Below, piece by piece: positions 17,048 to 26,366 of a DNA stretch of 64,000 bases. The position numbers were made by a program, and so were the translations under genes. Position 1 is the stretch's first letter; every line of letters begins with the position of its first letter. Source of the DNA: Rugosibacter aromaticivorans (GTDB taxonomy: Bacteria; Pseudomonadota; Gammaproteobacteria; Burkholderiales; Rhodocyclaceae); the NCBI RefSeq assembly GCF_000934545.1, contig NZ_CP010554.1:2480001-2544000 (forward strand), given 5' to 3'. Under the pieces are notes generated by a model that was not told the DNA's origin, made no database searches, and saw nothing but the letters and a program-made list of their open reading frames with translations.

Positions 17048-17998
17048 TCACGCATCGTGTCTGTTGTGCAGTCGCACACCTTTCGGCAGATTATCTTTCG
17101 TCCATCCGCAAGTCACATGGTAATCAGCAAAAGATTCGGGGAAGCCCTTTGCCTTCGCTTCGTTGGTCAGATCGACCTTGATGCCTTCAAACAGTTTGTG
17201 CGCATGTGCGCAGCCCAAGCGGGCTTCGCGTTTATTTTGCTCTGCGTTGTTCTCGTGCTGTGTACCAACGTGTTCGAAGTCGTAAAGTCCGCGCACCACC
17301 ATCTCGCCGCGCGCTGCGGAGCGATCATGCTCGAACATTTGCAGTATCGCTTTGAATAGCAAGTCGAGGTCGGCTTGTGTAAAGCCTGTGCGTTCTGCGA
17401 AGGCAGGAGAAACATAGCCCTTCGCGGCATAGAGCGCATACGGGACGATATGTTTATTGCCCATGGTGCGCTCCTTGGCCTTATCTGCCTCTTTGGTCAC
17501 AGCACAACGGGTGATGGTGATTTCAAGCGGTGTAATTGGATGAAAAGATTGGCCGAAGGTGAACTGCACCGGGCCGCGCACTTGACCCCACGCAGAGCCT
17601 TTCATAACGTCGTCGCCAGTAGAGAGCACTCCGCCGAAAGTGCGAACATCATAAAATTCCCGACATAGCCATTTCATTGCTGCTTCAGCCTGTTTATCCT
17701 TGTCCTTTTGCTGCGCCTTGGCCGCTTCGATTCCTTTTTTCTGCTCGGTTTCAATCACCGCCCCTTGCTTGATGAGGATGTTGAATCCATTGGCGTCGCT
17801 ATCGGCGCGACCATGTGGGAATTGTTCGACGAAATTTCTGACTTTACGCTTCAGGCACACGTCGGAGACAAGCCCGCGATTCGAGTTCGGGTCGAGCCGA
17901 GGCATATTGCCTGCATCAGGATCGCCATTCGGGTTGCCGTTGGTCACCTCAAACAACATCAGAAAATCGTGTCGGTTGGTCAGAATGTTATCGCTCAT
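17048..17998 (-). CDS. cas7c: Type I-C Cascade backbone Cas7c (Csd2)
   Basis: 316 aa. The start NRHDFLMLFEVTNGNPNGDP followed by NMPRLDPNSNRGLVSDVCLKRKVR is the signature opening of Csd2/Cas7 proteins. VRGPVQFTFGQSFHPI and MGNKHIVPYALYAAKGYVSP are further family blocks. Several copies polymerise along the crRNA in Cascade. The ATG at 17998 is well placed, 30 bp after cas8c. The length is in the usual range. A 140-bp gap to the next gene downstream marks the border between effector and adaptation genes. Confidence 0.96.
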   Translation of the reverse strand: MSDNILTNRHDFLMLFEVTNGNPNGDPDAGNMPRLDPNSNRGLVSDVCLKRKVRNFVEQFPHGRADSDANGFNILIKQGAVIETEQKKGIEAAKAQQKDKDKQAEAAMKWLCREFYDVRTFGGVLSTGDDVMKGSAWGQVRGPVQFTFGQSFHPITPLEITITRCAVTKEADKAKERTMGNKHIVPYALYAAKGYVSPAFAERTGFTQADLDLLFKAILQMFEHDRSAARGEMVVRGLYDFEHVGTQHENNAEQNKREARLGCAHAHKLFEGIKVDLTNEAKAKGFPESFADYHVTCGWTKDNLPKGVRLHNRHDA

Positions 17999-18027
17999 AT
18001 TTGTCTCCTATATTCGGTTGGTTAATA

Positions 18028-19953
18028 TTATTCGTTATCGGCAAGCTCTAACACGTCGTCAATTTCTTCAGGCTTCAGTTCGCCCGCTTTTTTCTTTTTC
18101 ATGTATTCATCAATGGCTGCTTTACGTGCCGCCATTTGCTGATAGAAACCCAATGCAAATCGCCCCTGCTCGACCAAGGTGAAGTAACGGGAAAATTGCG
18201 GAGGAGTGCCTGGTATTGTCGGCACAAACAAACCGGCAATTTCAATAATGGAAGTCTTGATTTTGGCGGCTGCCCGTTGGCCATTCTCACCTTGTTGCCG
18301 GAGCTTTTTCAAATGGTGTTGATGAAGTTTCCAGAGTAGGGAGAATGCTGTATTAGGTGTTGTCGAGGCGGAGCCAAAGTAACGTTCAGCAATGGTTGAT
18401 CCATCAAAACTACTTCCATGAGCAGATCGTTGGAGCGAGTCGAAAACTGCCAGCAATCTCCCGCAGTTATAGGCAGGATCATCGGTTTCAAAAACGTGTG
18501 TTTTCATTTCTGTTTTCCCCTCATTTCGTAGTTGGTGGTTGAGTATCAGTTTAATCAGGGCAAAGCGGCTTTGATCGTACAAAGCTTTCAAACCGTTCTT
18601 GGCGACGTTGGCTTTGAGGCGATCCAGAACAATCTTAAGCAATGTGATTGGAAGCGACTCATTCTTCAGTGCGGCGCGATAGAGTGCAGCAATCAAATCG
18701 GGATTGAGTTTTTCGCGGTCGAATTTACCATCGCTTTTTCGACTGATGGTGGTACATGCAAGCTGGTCAATAGACAAAGGGGCGCGGTCATCTTGTAAAG
18801 CACCATTGCCGCCGTATGGGGCAATGTCTAAATCCTCGAACCATTGCTTGAAATTTGACTCTGCATCCTGAACTGTAATTTGGAGCCAGTCCTTGACGAT
18901 AATGCGTGGCCCTGCCGCAGAAAACGTAATGGCGATAAATCGCTCAAGCCCGTTTGGTGGCTGTTGAAATCCGCTCCACGGCGTAACCATAAATGCCCTG
19001 ATGGTTCTCGGGTTTGGCTGCTTTAACAGGCGGGCAAAAATACTGGAAATCGCTTCCGTTTTTACAGCCCAAAAACACAGCCAAGCGGGGCCAATAGAAA
19101 GCCAATTATCTTCCTGTTTACTGAGATACTGTATGGCTGCGAGATAAGCTTTTGAAGCTTCGATTGATACCGGTGCATTGAAACTCTGCTCTAAGCCGTA
19201 AGAGCAAAAAGCATCTTTATCAAAACCAACCAACCCTGCACCCGTAGGCCTTGCTGGTTTCGGCAGGCCTGTCACCATCGGCGTATGGGTTCGCGCGATG
19301 GAAACATTCTGTTGGCCGGTGATTAGACACAATCCCTTTTGAGCTGTGCCATCAGTCTCCGCCACTTCGCCCTTATAGGCTTGCCGCCAATAAGGGCGAA
19401 CAACATTTTCGTCGTTGATGAGAATCTCGCCATCAACAGAAAATGTAAGAAGATCGGAACCTAATTTGATTTCACTGCCATCTGCTTTTCGAATCATCCA
19501 TTTTGGCGACCCCGATGTTTCCAACCTCAAGAACGATGGCGGGCTTCCCTGGAGCCGCTTGTAAAATCTAAGCAGCAAAGCAAATGCAGGGTATTGTGTG
19601 GTCGTAGATGCCTTAGCGATCTGCCGCCAAAAATCATCATGTTTTACACGAAGGTTGTTTGTAGCACGAAGATTTAGCTCTTGCTCAGGCTTCGTATTCA
19701 AGTTGAATAATGCGCCAATGTCATCCACCAGAAAATCGGAAACTTGCCCGCCGCCAGTTGGCCTTGTGGTTTTGGGTATCGAAAATTCAAGCGCTTTTTT
19801 CTCTTTGTCTATGTGAGTTTCGATTGGGCCTTCACCGATTAGCTGACCTTCCTTGTCGAGTTGGATAATCCAGCGAACGGCTTTTTTGACAAAAGCTGGG
19901 TCTTCCAACAGGTTTTTAGTTAACGCAAAGTCGTATAGCTCTTTAAGCAGCAT
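18028..19953 (-). CDS. cas8c: Type I-C Cascade large subunit Cas8c (Csd1)
   Basis: 641 aa starting MLLKELYDFALTKNLLEDPA. Blocks such as LCLITGQQNVSIARTHTP, GLVGFDKDAFCSYGLEQ, PWSGFQQPPNG and FSLLWKLHQHHLKKLRQQGE belong to the Csd1 family. It recognises the PAM and, in I-C, also supplies the small subunit by internal translation. It begins 2 bp after the cas5c stop. DNA here is distinctly less G+C-rich than the flanking chromosome, consistent with horizontal origin. Confidence 0.96.
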   Translation of the reverse strand: MLLKELYDFALTKNLLEDPAFVKKAVRWIIQLDKEGQLIGEGPIETHIDKEKKALEFSIPKTTRPTGGGQVSDFLVDDIGALFNLNTKPEQELNLRATNNLRVKHDDFWRQIAKASTTTQYPAFALLLRFYKRLQGSPPSFLRLETSGSPKWMIRKADGSEIKLGSDLLTFSVDGEILINDENVVRPYWRQAYKGEVAETDGTAQKGLCLITGQQNVSIARTHTPMVTGLPKPARPTGAGLVGFDKDAFCSYGLEQSFNAPVSIEASKAYLAAIQYLSKQEDNWLSIGPAWLCFWAVKTEAISSIFARLLKQPNPRTIRAFMVTPWSGFQQPPNGLERFIAITFSAAGPRIIVKDWLQITVQDAESNFKQWFEDLDIAPYGGNGALQDDRAPLSIDQLACTTISRKSDGKFDREKLNPDLIAALYRAALKNESLPITLLKIVLDRLKANVAKNGLKALYDQSRFALIKLILNHQLRNEGKTEMKTHVFETDDPAYNCGRLLAVFDSLQRSAHGSSFDGSTIAERYFGSASTTPNTAFSLLWKLHQHHLKKLRQQGENGQRAAAKIKTSIIEIAGLFVPTIPGTPPQFSRYFTLVEQGRFALGFYQQMAARKAAIDEYMKKKKAGELKPEEIDDVLELADNE

Positions 19954-19955
19954 CG

Positions 19956-20774
19956 CTATTCTCCCGCAACTCGATTACGTGCCAAGCGGACACGCTGCGG
20001 ATGACAATCGAGCTTTGCGTCTTTTATGTTCGCTTGGAAGAAAACCGCTTCAGGTTTTACCAACGAGCCTTCCCATCTTGGTGCTGCTTTTTTCTTGGGT
20101 AGTTTTTCTTGTTCTTCTTCCTTTAACCAGCGAAAGCCTTGTGTGCGCCGTTCGTGGTCGAACACGTCGTACAGCATTAACCCCAGGTCTTCTTCGGGCC
20201 AGATGCTCTTACAACTTTTGTCGAGTTCCGCTGAACGTCGTTCCAGTGCCGCTTGGGCATCGTCTTCCAAGTCAAAGTCGGCAGCGAATTCGCGGACACC
20301 TAAATACGGGCGGTGATAGCACTTGCCGCTTTTTGCCCGTCGCTCAATTTCTGTCCGGTATGTCTTGATCGGGTGACCTCTTCTTTTGCCTATGTCACTC
20401 AAATGCACTTCGGCGGTAATGAGGTATTCGACACCCGCCAGCGCGAGCATATTGCGCTGCGTGCCGTCCTCCGCGCCGCCACCTGCCCGAATCGGAGAAA
20501 CCTTCTCAGGCGATTTCATCCAGGTTTTTGCGTTGTCGATACTGATAACGCTGATGACTTCATTACGCCGAAAGGAAAACCAGCATCCGCGCCGGACGAC
20601 ATGTATCGAGTCAATCAAATAATAGATTTCCGGTTCCCAGAAAATCGCTTCGAGAACACCGCGAGCGGCTGAAGGCGTCATGACGGGATAGCTCACGCGC
20701 TCGATCTTCATTTCTGGGCGCGTGAAGCAGGCGTAATCGCCCCAAACGCGGATGGTGATAGAGTTGTCGCTCAT
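19956..20774 (-). CDS. cas5c: Cas5c, crRNA endonuclease and Cascade subunit
   Basis: 272 aa from the ATG at 20774 (MSDNSITIRVWGDYACFTRP), which overlaps the cas3 stop (ATGA). The RAMP fold text MTPSAARGVLEAIFW, and KTYRTEIERRAKSGKCYHRP then YLGVREFAADF, are typical of Cas5d/Cas5c, which replaces Cas6 in type I-C by cutting the repeat hairpin and staying bound to the 5' handle. No cas6 is present, as expected. Longer reading upstream would extend into cas3 and is rejected. Confidence 0.96.
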   Translation of the reverse strand: MSDNSITIRVWGDYACFTRPEMKIERVSYPVMTPSAARGVLEAIFWEPEIYYLIDSIHVVRRGCWFSFRRNEVISVISIDNAKTWMKSPEKVSPIRAGGGAEDGTQRNMLALAGVEYLITAEVHLSDIGKRRGHPIKTYRTEIERRAKSGKCYHRPYLGVREFAADFDLEDDAQAALERRSAELDKSCKSIWPEEDLGLMLYDVFDHERRTQGFRWLKEEEQEKLPKKKAAPRWEGSLVKPEAVFFQANIKDAKLDCHPQRVRLARNRVAGE

Positions 20775-23044
20775 GCAAAAAAGTCCTCCGTCGGGCGTTT
20801 GTCGATAACAATGCCAAGGTTGGGATGATACCAACCTTCGGCTAACACATTGATTTCAAGATTGGGTAACAGCGGCGAGATAGCTTTGTGCATAACAAGC
20901 TTTTGAAAATCGCGCGAATGCAGATTGACCATGTAGCGTTGCAGCCGTCTCAAGTCGTCGCGACTGAAGCGCGGCTGGCCTTTGATGACAGGGCGCGTGC
21001 GAATTTCTTCGACGAGGCTACAGCCTTTGCCATAAGGGACGATGACTGCCTGTGTGTCGTTTTCTATGACTTTCGCCAGCCTGGCAACTTTGCGGAAGTG
21101 CAGTTTTTCCCGTTCGCATTGAATATTTTTTTGATCGGTCGGCACGAGTTGATGAAGTCCATCAAAATACCGTCCAAACAGCTCGTGGTCGGTTGCAAGT
21201 GTGTCGGCCTCGACCTGTGCAAGCAGTGTAGCTGTAATGTCTGAGGCAGTGCGATACTCACCTGGGGGCAGCTTGTTGTCTTCAGGGCGAAAAACGATGA
21301 CCTCACCGAAAGCGGGCTTGCCCGCCTCGTCGCACAAGCGATTCTCGCGGTTGCAACGCCCGGCAGCTTGGACAATGGAATCAAGAGGGCCGAGAGCGCG
21401 CCAGACAATAGGGAAATCCACATCCACGCCCGCTTCGATCAGTTGGGTTGAGACAAGGCGGCAGGGCTGCTTATTGCGCAAACGATAACGAATGGTATCG
21501 GGCTCAGGTTCACGATCATCGCCAAGCACAGTAAAGCGGTGCTCGGCGCACATAGCCGAAGATAGATGAAACACCGCGTCTCTTTCTTTCTGAGGAACAG
21601 TACGGCGTAGTTTCTCCCATAAATCATAAGCGTGACTGCGAATATTCACGATGCACAAGGCTTGGTCACGTAGAGCCATTTGTTCGGCTAAAACATTCCA
21701 TCCGGTGGTTTCATCAGGCTTGGGTGGCTGAATAGATACCCGGCGCAGGCTGTGAAAATTAGCCTCGGTGCTGCCCTGAGTTATTTCTTGAATTTCACCT
21801 AGCCTGAAACCCTCGCTGAGAGATGAGGGACGATATTGGAAAGCAGGTTGGGTTGCCGTTGAGAACACGAAGCTGACGCCGTAGTGATCGCGCAGCTCAC
21901 GAAACACGTTGAGCAACGGATTGAGCAAGTGCGATGGCAGCGTTTGCACTTCATCGAAAATCACCACCGAATGCGCGATGTTGTGGAGCTTGCGGCAGTG
22001 TGAGGTACGGTTTGCGAACAGCGATTCGATGAACTGCACCGAGGTCGTAACGATGATAGGCGCATCCCAGTTTTCTGCCGCATATTCGTTTGGGTGTTTT
22101 TCAAAGGGGGCGCGCGACCTCGTTTCACCGGTATCTTCCGGCACATTCACAGCGGAGTGATGTTCAATGACTATGCCAAGGTTTGCTGGGTCGAGGATGC
22201 GCCGGTATTGAGCTGCGTTCTGTTCGATGATTGAAAGGTAAGGGATGACGACAATAATCCGCCGAAGCTCATGTTGGGGTTGTGCGGCATGAGCCAAGGC
22301 GAAAGCCATTCCCGCCAGTGTCTTGCCACCGCCGGTTGGAACGGTCAGTGAGAAGAATCCCGGTGATTCTTGTGCCTTGTCGAGGCATTGCTGAAAGATG
22401 CTGTTACGAATGGCATTGAGTTTGCCGTCGCTCGATTTGCTTTCTTTCTCGGTAATCAGCAGCCGGAGCAATTCGGCGGCTTGAAGTTTGTGGGTTGCTC
22501 TTGATGCTATTTTGTAGTGCGCCTCAGTATCGAGGAAATCGGCATCAACCAGCGTTGAGAACAGCATCCGAATGTAGAACTCGGCACTGTGGCTCTTGTT
22601 TTCTACAAAGAGCGGTTCGGCAATTTTTTGGGGAATCTTGCCCAACTCATCCTTGAATCGCTCGGCAAGCAACGGCACTCGCTCAGCCGTCCGATATGTC
22701 GCACCTTCTACCAAGGTTTGTAATTCGTTGTGGTCATGCAATCCGGCATGATGCCCAGCAATGGCGAATGCAGGACCAAGCCAGTCCTGCCGATAAGCCA
22801 AAGCCGCACCGTACACCGCATGATGAGTTTCAGTGCTGCTATCTCGCTCGGCTCGCAAGTATTGCTGAAACTCATCGCGATACTTGCCGAGATCGTGCAG
22901 CAGTCCTGCCCAGTAAGCGGCATCACTCAAGCCGGGAGAGTTTTTTTCGGCAAATCCGCGCGCTAAGTTGCCGACTGCTTGCAAGTGATCCCACAGCAGA
23001 TGTGTATTTCCATCTGAGTTGGCTGAATGAGCGAGAAATTCCAT
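20771..23044 (-). CDS. cas3: CRISPR helicase-nuclease Cas3
   Basis: 757 aa. An N-terminal HD nuclease (WDHLQAV, LLHDLGKY, THHAVYGAAL, IAGHHAGLHDH within the first 130 residues) is followed by a superfamily 2 helicase: Walker A VPTGGGKTLAG, motif II IFDEVQTLPSH, SAT-type FSTATQPAF, and motif VI QAAGRCNRENR. It degrades DNA marked by Cascade. It is the first intact gene of the cas operon. Upstream, 214-960 bp away, are two shortened copies of its N-terminal domain. Confidence 0.97.
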   Translation of the reverse strand: MEFLAHSANSDGNTHLLWDHLQAVGNLARGFAEKNSPGLSDAAYWAGLLHDLGKYRDEFQQYLRAERDSSTETHHAVYGAALAYRQDWLGPAFAIAGHHAGLHDHNELQTLVEGATYRTAERVPLLAERFKDELGKIPQKIAEPLFVENKSHSAEFYIRMLFSTLVDADFLDTEAHYKIASRATHKLQAAELLRLLITEKESKSSDGKLNAIRNSIFQQCLDKAQESPGFFSLTVPTGGGKTLAGMAFALAHAAQPQHELRRIIVVIPYLSIIEQNAAQYRRILDPANLGIVIEHHSAVNVPEDTGETRSRAPFEKHPNEYAAENWDAPIIVTTSVQFIESLFANRTSHCRKLHNIAHSVVIFDEVQTLPSHLLNPLLNVFRELRDHYGVSFVFSTATQPAFQYRPSSLSEGFRLGEIQEITQGSTEANFHSLRRVSIQPPKPDETTGWNVLAEQMALRDQALCIVNIRSHAYDLWEKLRRTVPQKERDAVFHLSSAMCAEHRFTVLGDDREPEPDTIRYRLRNKQPCRLVSTQLIEAGVDVDFPIVWRALGPLDSIVQAAGRCNRENRLCDEAGKPAFGEVIVFRPEDNKLPPGEYRTASDITATLLAQVEADTLATDHELFGRYFDGLHQLVPTDQKNIQCEREKLHFRKVARLAKVIENDTQAVIVPYGKGCSLVEEIRTRPVIKGQPRFSRDDLRRLQRYMVNLHSRDFQKLVMHKAISPLLPNLEINVLAEGWYHPNLGIVIDKRPTEDFFA

Positions 23045-23258
23045 TACGGTTTCATGCTCTCATAAGGCAGGTCTTGCATGTGACACGAGAACCCCCCATA
23101 TCCCGTCGAGTCCAAATAGCAACTGGCCCTGCGATTTCCGGTGCAATTTTGTATGGTCTCATCTGCCGCATACCAAGTGGGGCTTCAACTAAATGGCTCC
23201 GTTACAACAACCGTATGCTGTGACATCAGGGATATTTATTTCGCACTATGTTAATGCG

Positions 23259-23567
23259 CTAGCCTTGTGGTCCGAAGCTCTTCCGCGGGTATTGTTGTGG
23301 CCATAGCCCGCCCGCGGTCGAGTGCGTCTTGTCTCGTCCACCCGCCCAGCCTTCGATATGCCCAGTTGGGTCATGTACCTGCCGAATGTAATGCTGATAG
23401 CTGTAACGGTACTTGCCGAGGTCATGCAGCAACCCGGACAGACGCGCCTCATCAGCCCATGGCGTAGCTACTGCAAACTCTCGCGCAAGACGTGATACAG
23501 AGGTCAGATGATCAAATAGGGGATGCCAGATACCGACAGCATTAGCGCTGTGAGCATGAAATAGCAT
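23259..23567 (-). pseudogene. Cas3 HD-domain remnant (first)
   Basis: About 102 aa starting MLFHAHSANAVGIWHPLFDH, with LSGLLHDLGKYRYSYQHYI and KTHSTAGGLW, then a stop after PRKSFGPQG. It corresponds to the first ~100 residues of Cas3 and ends in the HD domain after the KxHxxAG block, with no helicase part. It is homologous to, but clearly diverged from, the intact cas3. It may start 33 nt further upstream. It could be a leftover or a small expressed HD protein. Confidence 0.75.
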
Positions 23568-23698
23568 ATGACACTCCGCCCTTTCCATTCTTTCGTTCAT
23601 ATGTTCAATTGAAATTATTCTTTGGGTACAAGCATAGAATCAGATCACGAATAACAGTATCCCATGGCGTAGGCTCACCAGATGCGCCATCATTGCGG

Positions 23699-24013
23699 TC
23701 AGCATGCAGTTGAAGGATGCAAAAAAACTGCGTGGATGAAGCCGGCAATCGCATGCTTGACCCTGCCCGGTGCTGTTTCAATGTGGGCATCGAAACCACT
23801 GACGGAGCGGATGTAATTCTGGAATTCCGGCTGGTACTTCCCGAGGTCGTGCCAGAGGCCGGCAAGATGCCCCCATTCGGAGAGAGCAAAGCACGCAGAA
23901 CCTTCAGTAGTACGGCGCGCTACTTCACGCAGGTGCTCTCCAAGTTCGTGGGTTTCCCACACTCCCTCCCTGCCTGGTTTGACATGCGCAAGAAACTCCA
24001 CCCCAGCCTCCAT
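23699..24013 (-). pseudogene. Cas3 HD-domain remnant (second)
   Basis: 104 aa starting MEAGVEFLAHVKPGREGVWE, with HLAGLWHDLGKYQPEFQNYI and RVKHAIAGFIHAVFLHPSTAC followed by a stop. Again only the first ~100 residues of a Cas3-like HD domain remain, cut at almost the same place as the neighbouring remnant. Its sequence differs from both the intact cas3 and the first remnant, so it is not a recent duplicate. Confidence 0.75.
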
Positions 24014-24085
24014 GACATTGCTTTATGCCGGGATTGTATCCCTGCCAAGTAAATCGGATGGCCGGTTACCAGAAAATTCCCACCT

Positions 24086-24202
24086 TTCTGGCGGTAGCTC
24101 CGCTTTGATGTGGAATATCGCCACAGCGATGCCGACCAGATAGCCACCGATGTAGCTACCGATGAGATTGACAGCTAACACGCCCAGCGGCAATTGTATA
24201 AA
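24086..24202 (-). pseudogene. crcB (fluoride exporter) fragment
   Basis: The minus strand encodes LPLGVLAVNLIGSYIGGYL then VGIAVAIFHIKAELPPE, the second membrane segment and loop of CrcB-type fluoride channels (family text PLGTLAxNLIGxYLxG). It loses similarity directly after ELPPE. Only about 40 residues remain. It marks the border between the CRISPR island and the conserved chromosome. The rest of 24014-24361 holds a dispersed-repeat copy and nothing else I recognise. Confidence 0.6.
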
Positions 24203-24257
24203 GACCTCATCGCCACAAAACCTAACGATGGCGTCGTCCGAGAAGTGGACTTGCTTC

Positions 24258-24287
24258 GCGGCGTATCGCCAGCGCCGACTTTTTAGG
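24258..24287 (-). repeat. Dispersed repeat copy
   Basis: The minus strand reads AAAAAGTCGGCGCTGGCGAT followed by ACGCCGCG. It lies upstream of the crcB fragment and is the first good copy after the CRISPR island. Confidence 0.8.
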
Positions 24288-24361
24288 GCGAAACCATTAT
24301 TTTTTAGCGGCAAACAATTCGCACACGCGAAAAGCAAAATATTTGGTGAGGTAACCCACCC

Positions 24362-25810
24362 TCACTTTTCCTTGGCGAGCCTCTTTTCTTCTTCGCGTCG
24401 TGCGCGAAACTCACGCAGACGCGCGTCCACCTGCGACTGCTCATAAAAACTGCCGTCACCCGCTTTCTGCGCCAGTTCCAACTGCCCTACGGCCTCATCT
24501 AAACGACCATCGAGCGCATAAGCTTCCGCTTGGGCGCGATGCTGTTGCAAACGCTGGCCTAATGCGGCGTAGGTTTTTGCCTGTAGGGCATGCACCGTTG
24601 CATCCGTGGCGTGCCCCAGCAAATCATCGGTGGCCACTTTTAACGCTTCTTGCGGCTGACGCACGGTGAGCAATGTCTCAATGAGCGCATACACCACGGC
24701 GCGTTCCTGAGGATAGCGGCTGTAGGCTGCGCGCAAAATATTTGCCGCTGCGGGGGCATCGTTCTGCTTTAGCCGCAGATCAGCGGCCAGGGTTAAAAAC
24801 AGGGGCGATTCAACTTTAAATCGGCGTATAGCCTCAAGCGATCGCTCGGCGGCGGCTAGATTGCCAGCGCGGGCATAACTTTGGCTCAACCCATAGTGCA
24901 CTGCGGCTTCATCGCCAGAAAAGGTATGATTTTTAAGTTGGCTAGCGAAATAAGTGACGGCGTCTTGTGCCGTTCCTTCTTGGGCGCGCAATTTGGCGCG
25001 GATGAGTTGAAACTCGAGTGAATCGGGCACTTGTTTGTAAGGCCGCCCTTGTATCCGGTTACCAATATCTGCCAGCCGCTCCGTTGTTAGCGGGTGCGTA
25101 CGCAAGTAGCCTGGCGCATTGTTGTCATACAGTCGGCCATACTTTTGCAGCCGCTCGAAAAAACTTTCCATGCCGCGGATGTCGAATCCGGATCGCTCAA
25201 GCAACTCCAGCCCGATGCGATCCGCCTCGCGTTCAAAATCACGCGAGTAGTTAAGCTGATTCTGGATGCTTGCCGCTTGACCCGCCGTTGCAGCCCCCAT
25301 CGCCAGATCAGGATTGCTGCGCGCTGCGAGCACGGCAACTACCAGCGCAGCGATGCTGGCAATCTGCCCTTGCCCGGCTTTACTCATCATCCGCGCCTGA
25401 TGATGCTGCGTGAGGTGAGAAATTTCGTGCGCAATGACCGAAGCCAATTCGGATTCGGATTCCGCCGCCAGAATCAATCCGGTATGTACGCCAATCACGC
25501 CGCCAGGAACGGCAAACGCATTCAATGTGGCATCGCGCAAAGCGAATAACTCAATGGTTAGCCGCCCTCCTTCAACGTGTCCTGCTAACCTGTTGCCCAA
25601 GCGGTTAAGGTACGCATTAACCTCGGCGTCACCCAGCCATGATGGATCGTGACGAAGTTCGTTCAAGACCTGTTCGCCAATGCGCCGTTCCATCGCGGGG
25701 GACATATCCGCTTGCGCGACATCGCCCAAATCGGGCAAATCATCGGCCAGCAATGGGGGGGGCATGGCGCAAGCCAAGGCTAGGCAAAGAAGCGGCAAAC
25801 ATGGTCTCAT
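24362..25810 (-). CDS. bepA: BepA-like periplasmic M48 metalloprotease with TPR repeats
   Basis: 482 aa. A signal peptide ([20 protein letters not shown], then LADDLPDL) precedes an M48 peptidase domain with the zinc motif [10 protein letters not shown] and a downstream glutamate in [13 protein letters not shown]. The C-terminal half is TPR-like helical repeats, as in BepA, which handles outer-membrane protein assembly (LptD/BAM quality control). I chose the ATG at 25810 because the signal peptide begins there; upstream codons add no sensible sequence. It is divergent from moaC, with a 15-bp inverted repeat (CCGCTATGATAGCGG, 25812-25826) between the two. Confidence 0.88.
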   Translation of the reverse strand: MRPCLPLLCLALACAMPPPLLADDLPDLGDVAQADMSPAMERRIGEQVLNELRHDPSWLGDAEVNAYLNRLGNRLAGHVEGGRLTIELFALRDATLNAFAVPGGVIGVHTGLILAAESESELASVIAHEISHLTQHHQARMMSKAGQGQIASIAALVVAVLAARSNPDLAMGAATAGQAASIQNQLNYSRDFEREADRIGLELLERSGFDIRGMESFFERLQKYGRLYDNNAPGYLRTHPLTTERLADIGNRIQGRPYKQVPDSLEFQLIRAKLRAQEGTAQDAVTYFASQLKNHTFSGDEAAVHYGLSQSYARAGNLAAAERSLEAIRRFKVESPLFLTLAADLRLKQNDAPAAANILRAAYSRYPQERAVVYALIETLLTVRQPQEALKVATDDLLGHATDATVHALQAKTYAALGQRLQQHRAQAEAYALDGRLDEAVGQLELAQKAGDGSFYEQSQVDARLREFRARREEEKRLAKEK

Positions 25811-25858
25811 ACCGCTATGATAGCGGCTTTGCAACGAGAGATCGTGACAAGGTATTTC

Positions 25859-26362
25859 ATGCATTCACCCACCGATGCCCCCATTCCCACCCTCACCCAT
25901 TTTGATGCTGCAGGCCAGGCACACATGGTTGATGTGGGGCACAAACCAGAAACCCAACGCAGCGCACAGGTCAGCGGCAGTATCCGCATGGCACCGGCCA
26001 CTTTCGCGATGATCGCGCAGGGTTCCGCCAAAAAAGGGGATGTGCTCGGTATTGCACGCATTGCCGCCATTCAAGGCAGCAAACGCACGCCGGAGTTGAT
26101 CCCGCTGTGCCACCCGATTGCGCTGACTCGTGTGGACGTGAGCTTTGCGCTGGATGCTGCCACCTGCCGCATCACCATTGAGGTCACGGCAGAAACAGTC
26201 AGCCGTACTGGCGTAGAAATGGAAGCACTCACGGCCGCCTCGATCGGGCTACTCACCATTTATGACATGTGCAAAGCCGTCGATCGTGGCATGGTGATTG
26301 AAGACATTCGACTGCTGGAAAAATCCGGCGGAAAATCAGGCCATTGGATCGCCTCGGAGTAA
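25859..26362 (+). CDS. moaC: Cyclic pyranopterin monophosphate synthase (molybdenum cofactor)
   Basis: 167 aa starting [20 protein letters not shown]. The family blocks [36 protein letters not shown] and [20 protein letters not shown] then CKAVDRGM are complete, with the catalytic lysine in the last block. MoaC makes cPMP from the MoaA product. AAGG lies about 8 nt before the ATG; a longer frame beginning at 25817 has no support. Molybdenum cofactor would serve nitrate reductase. It ends 4 bp before ctaA. Confidence 0.96.
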   Translation: MHSPTDAPIPTLTHFDAAGQAHMVDVGHKPETQRSAQVSGSIRMAPATFAMIAQGSAKKGDVLGIARIAAIQGSKRTPELIPLCHPIALTRVDVSFALDAATCRITIEVTAETVSRTGVEMEALTAASIGLLTIYDMCKAVDRGMVIEDIRLLEKSGGKSGHWIASE

Positions 26363-26366
26363 AAAC

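Noticed and set aside
24200..24361. Fluoride riboswitch upstream of the crcB fragment
   Set aside because: I could not find the conserved fluoride pseudoknot pattern; the stretch is mainly a dispersed-repeat copy.
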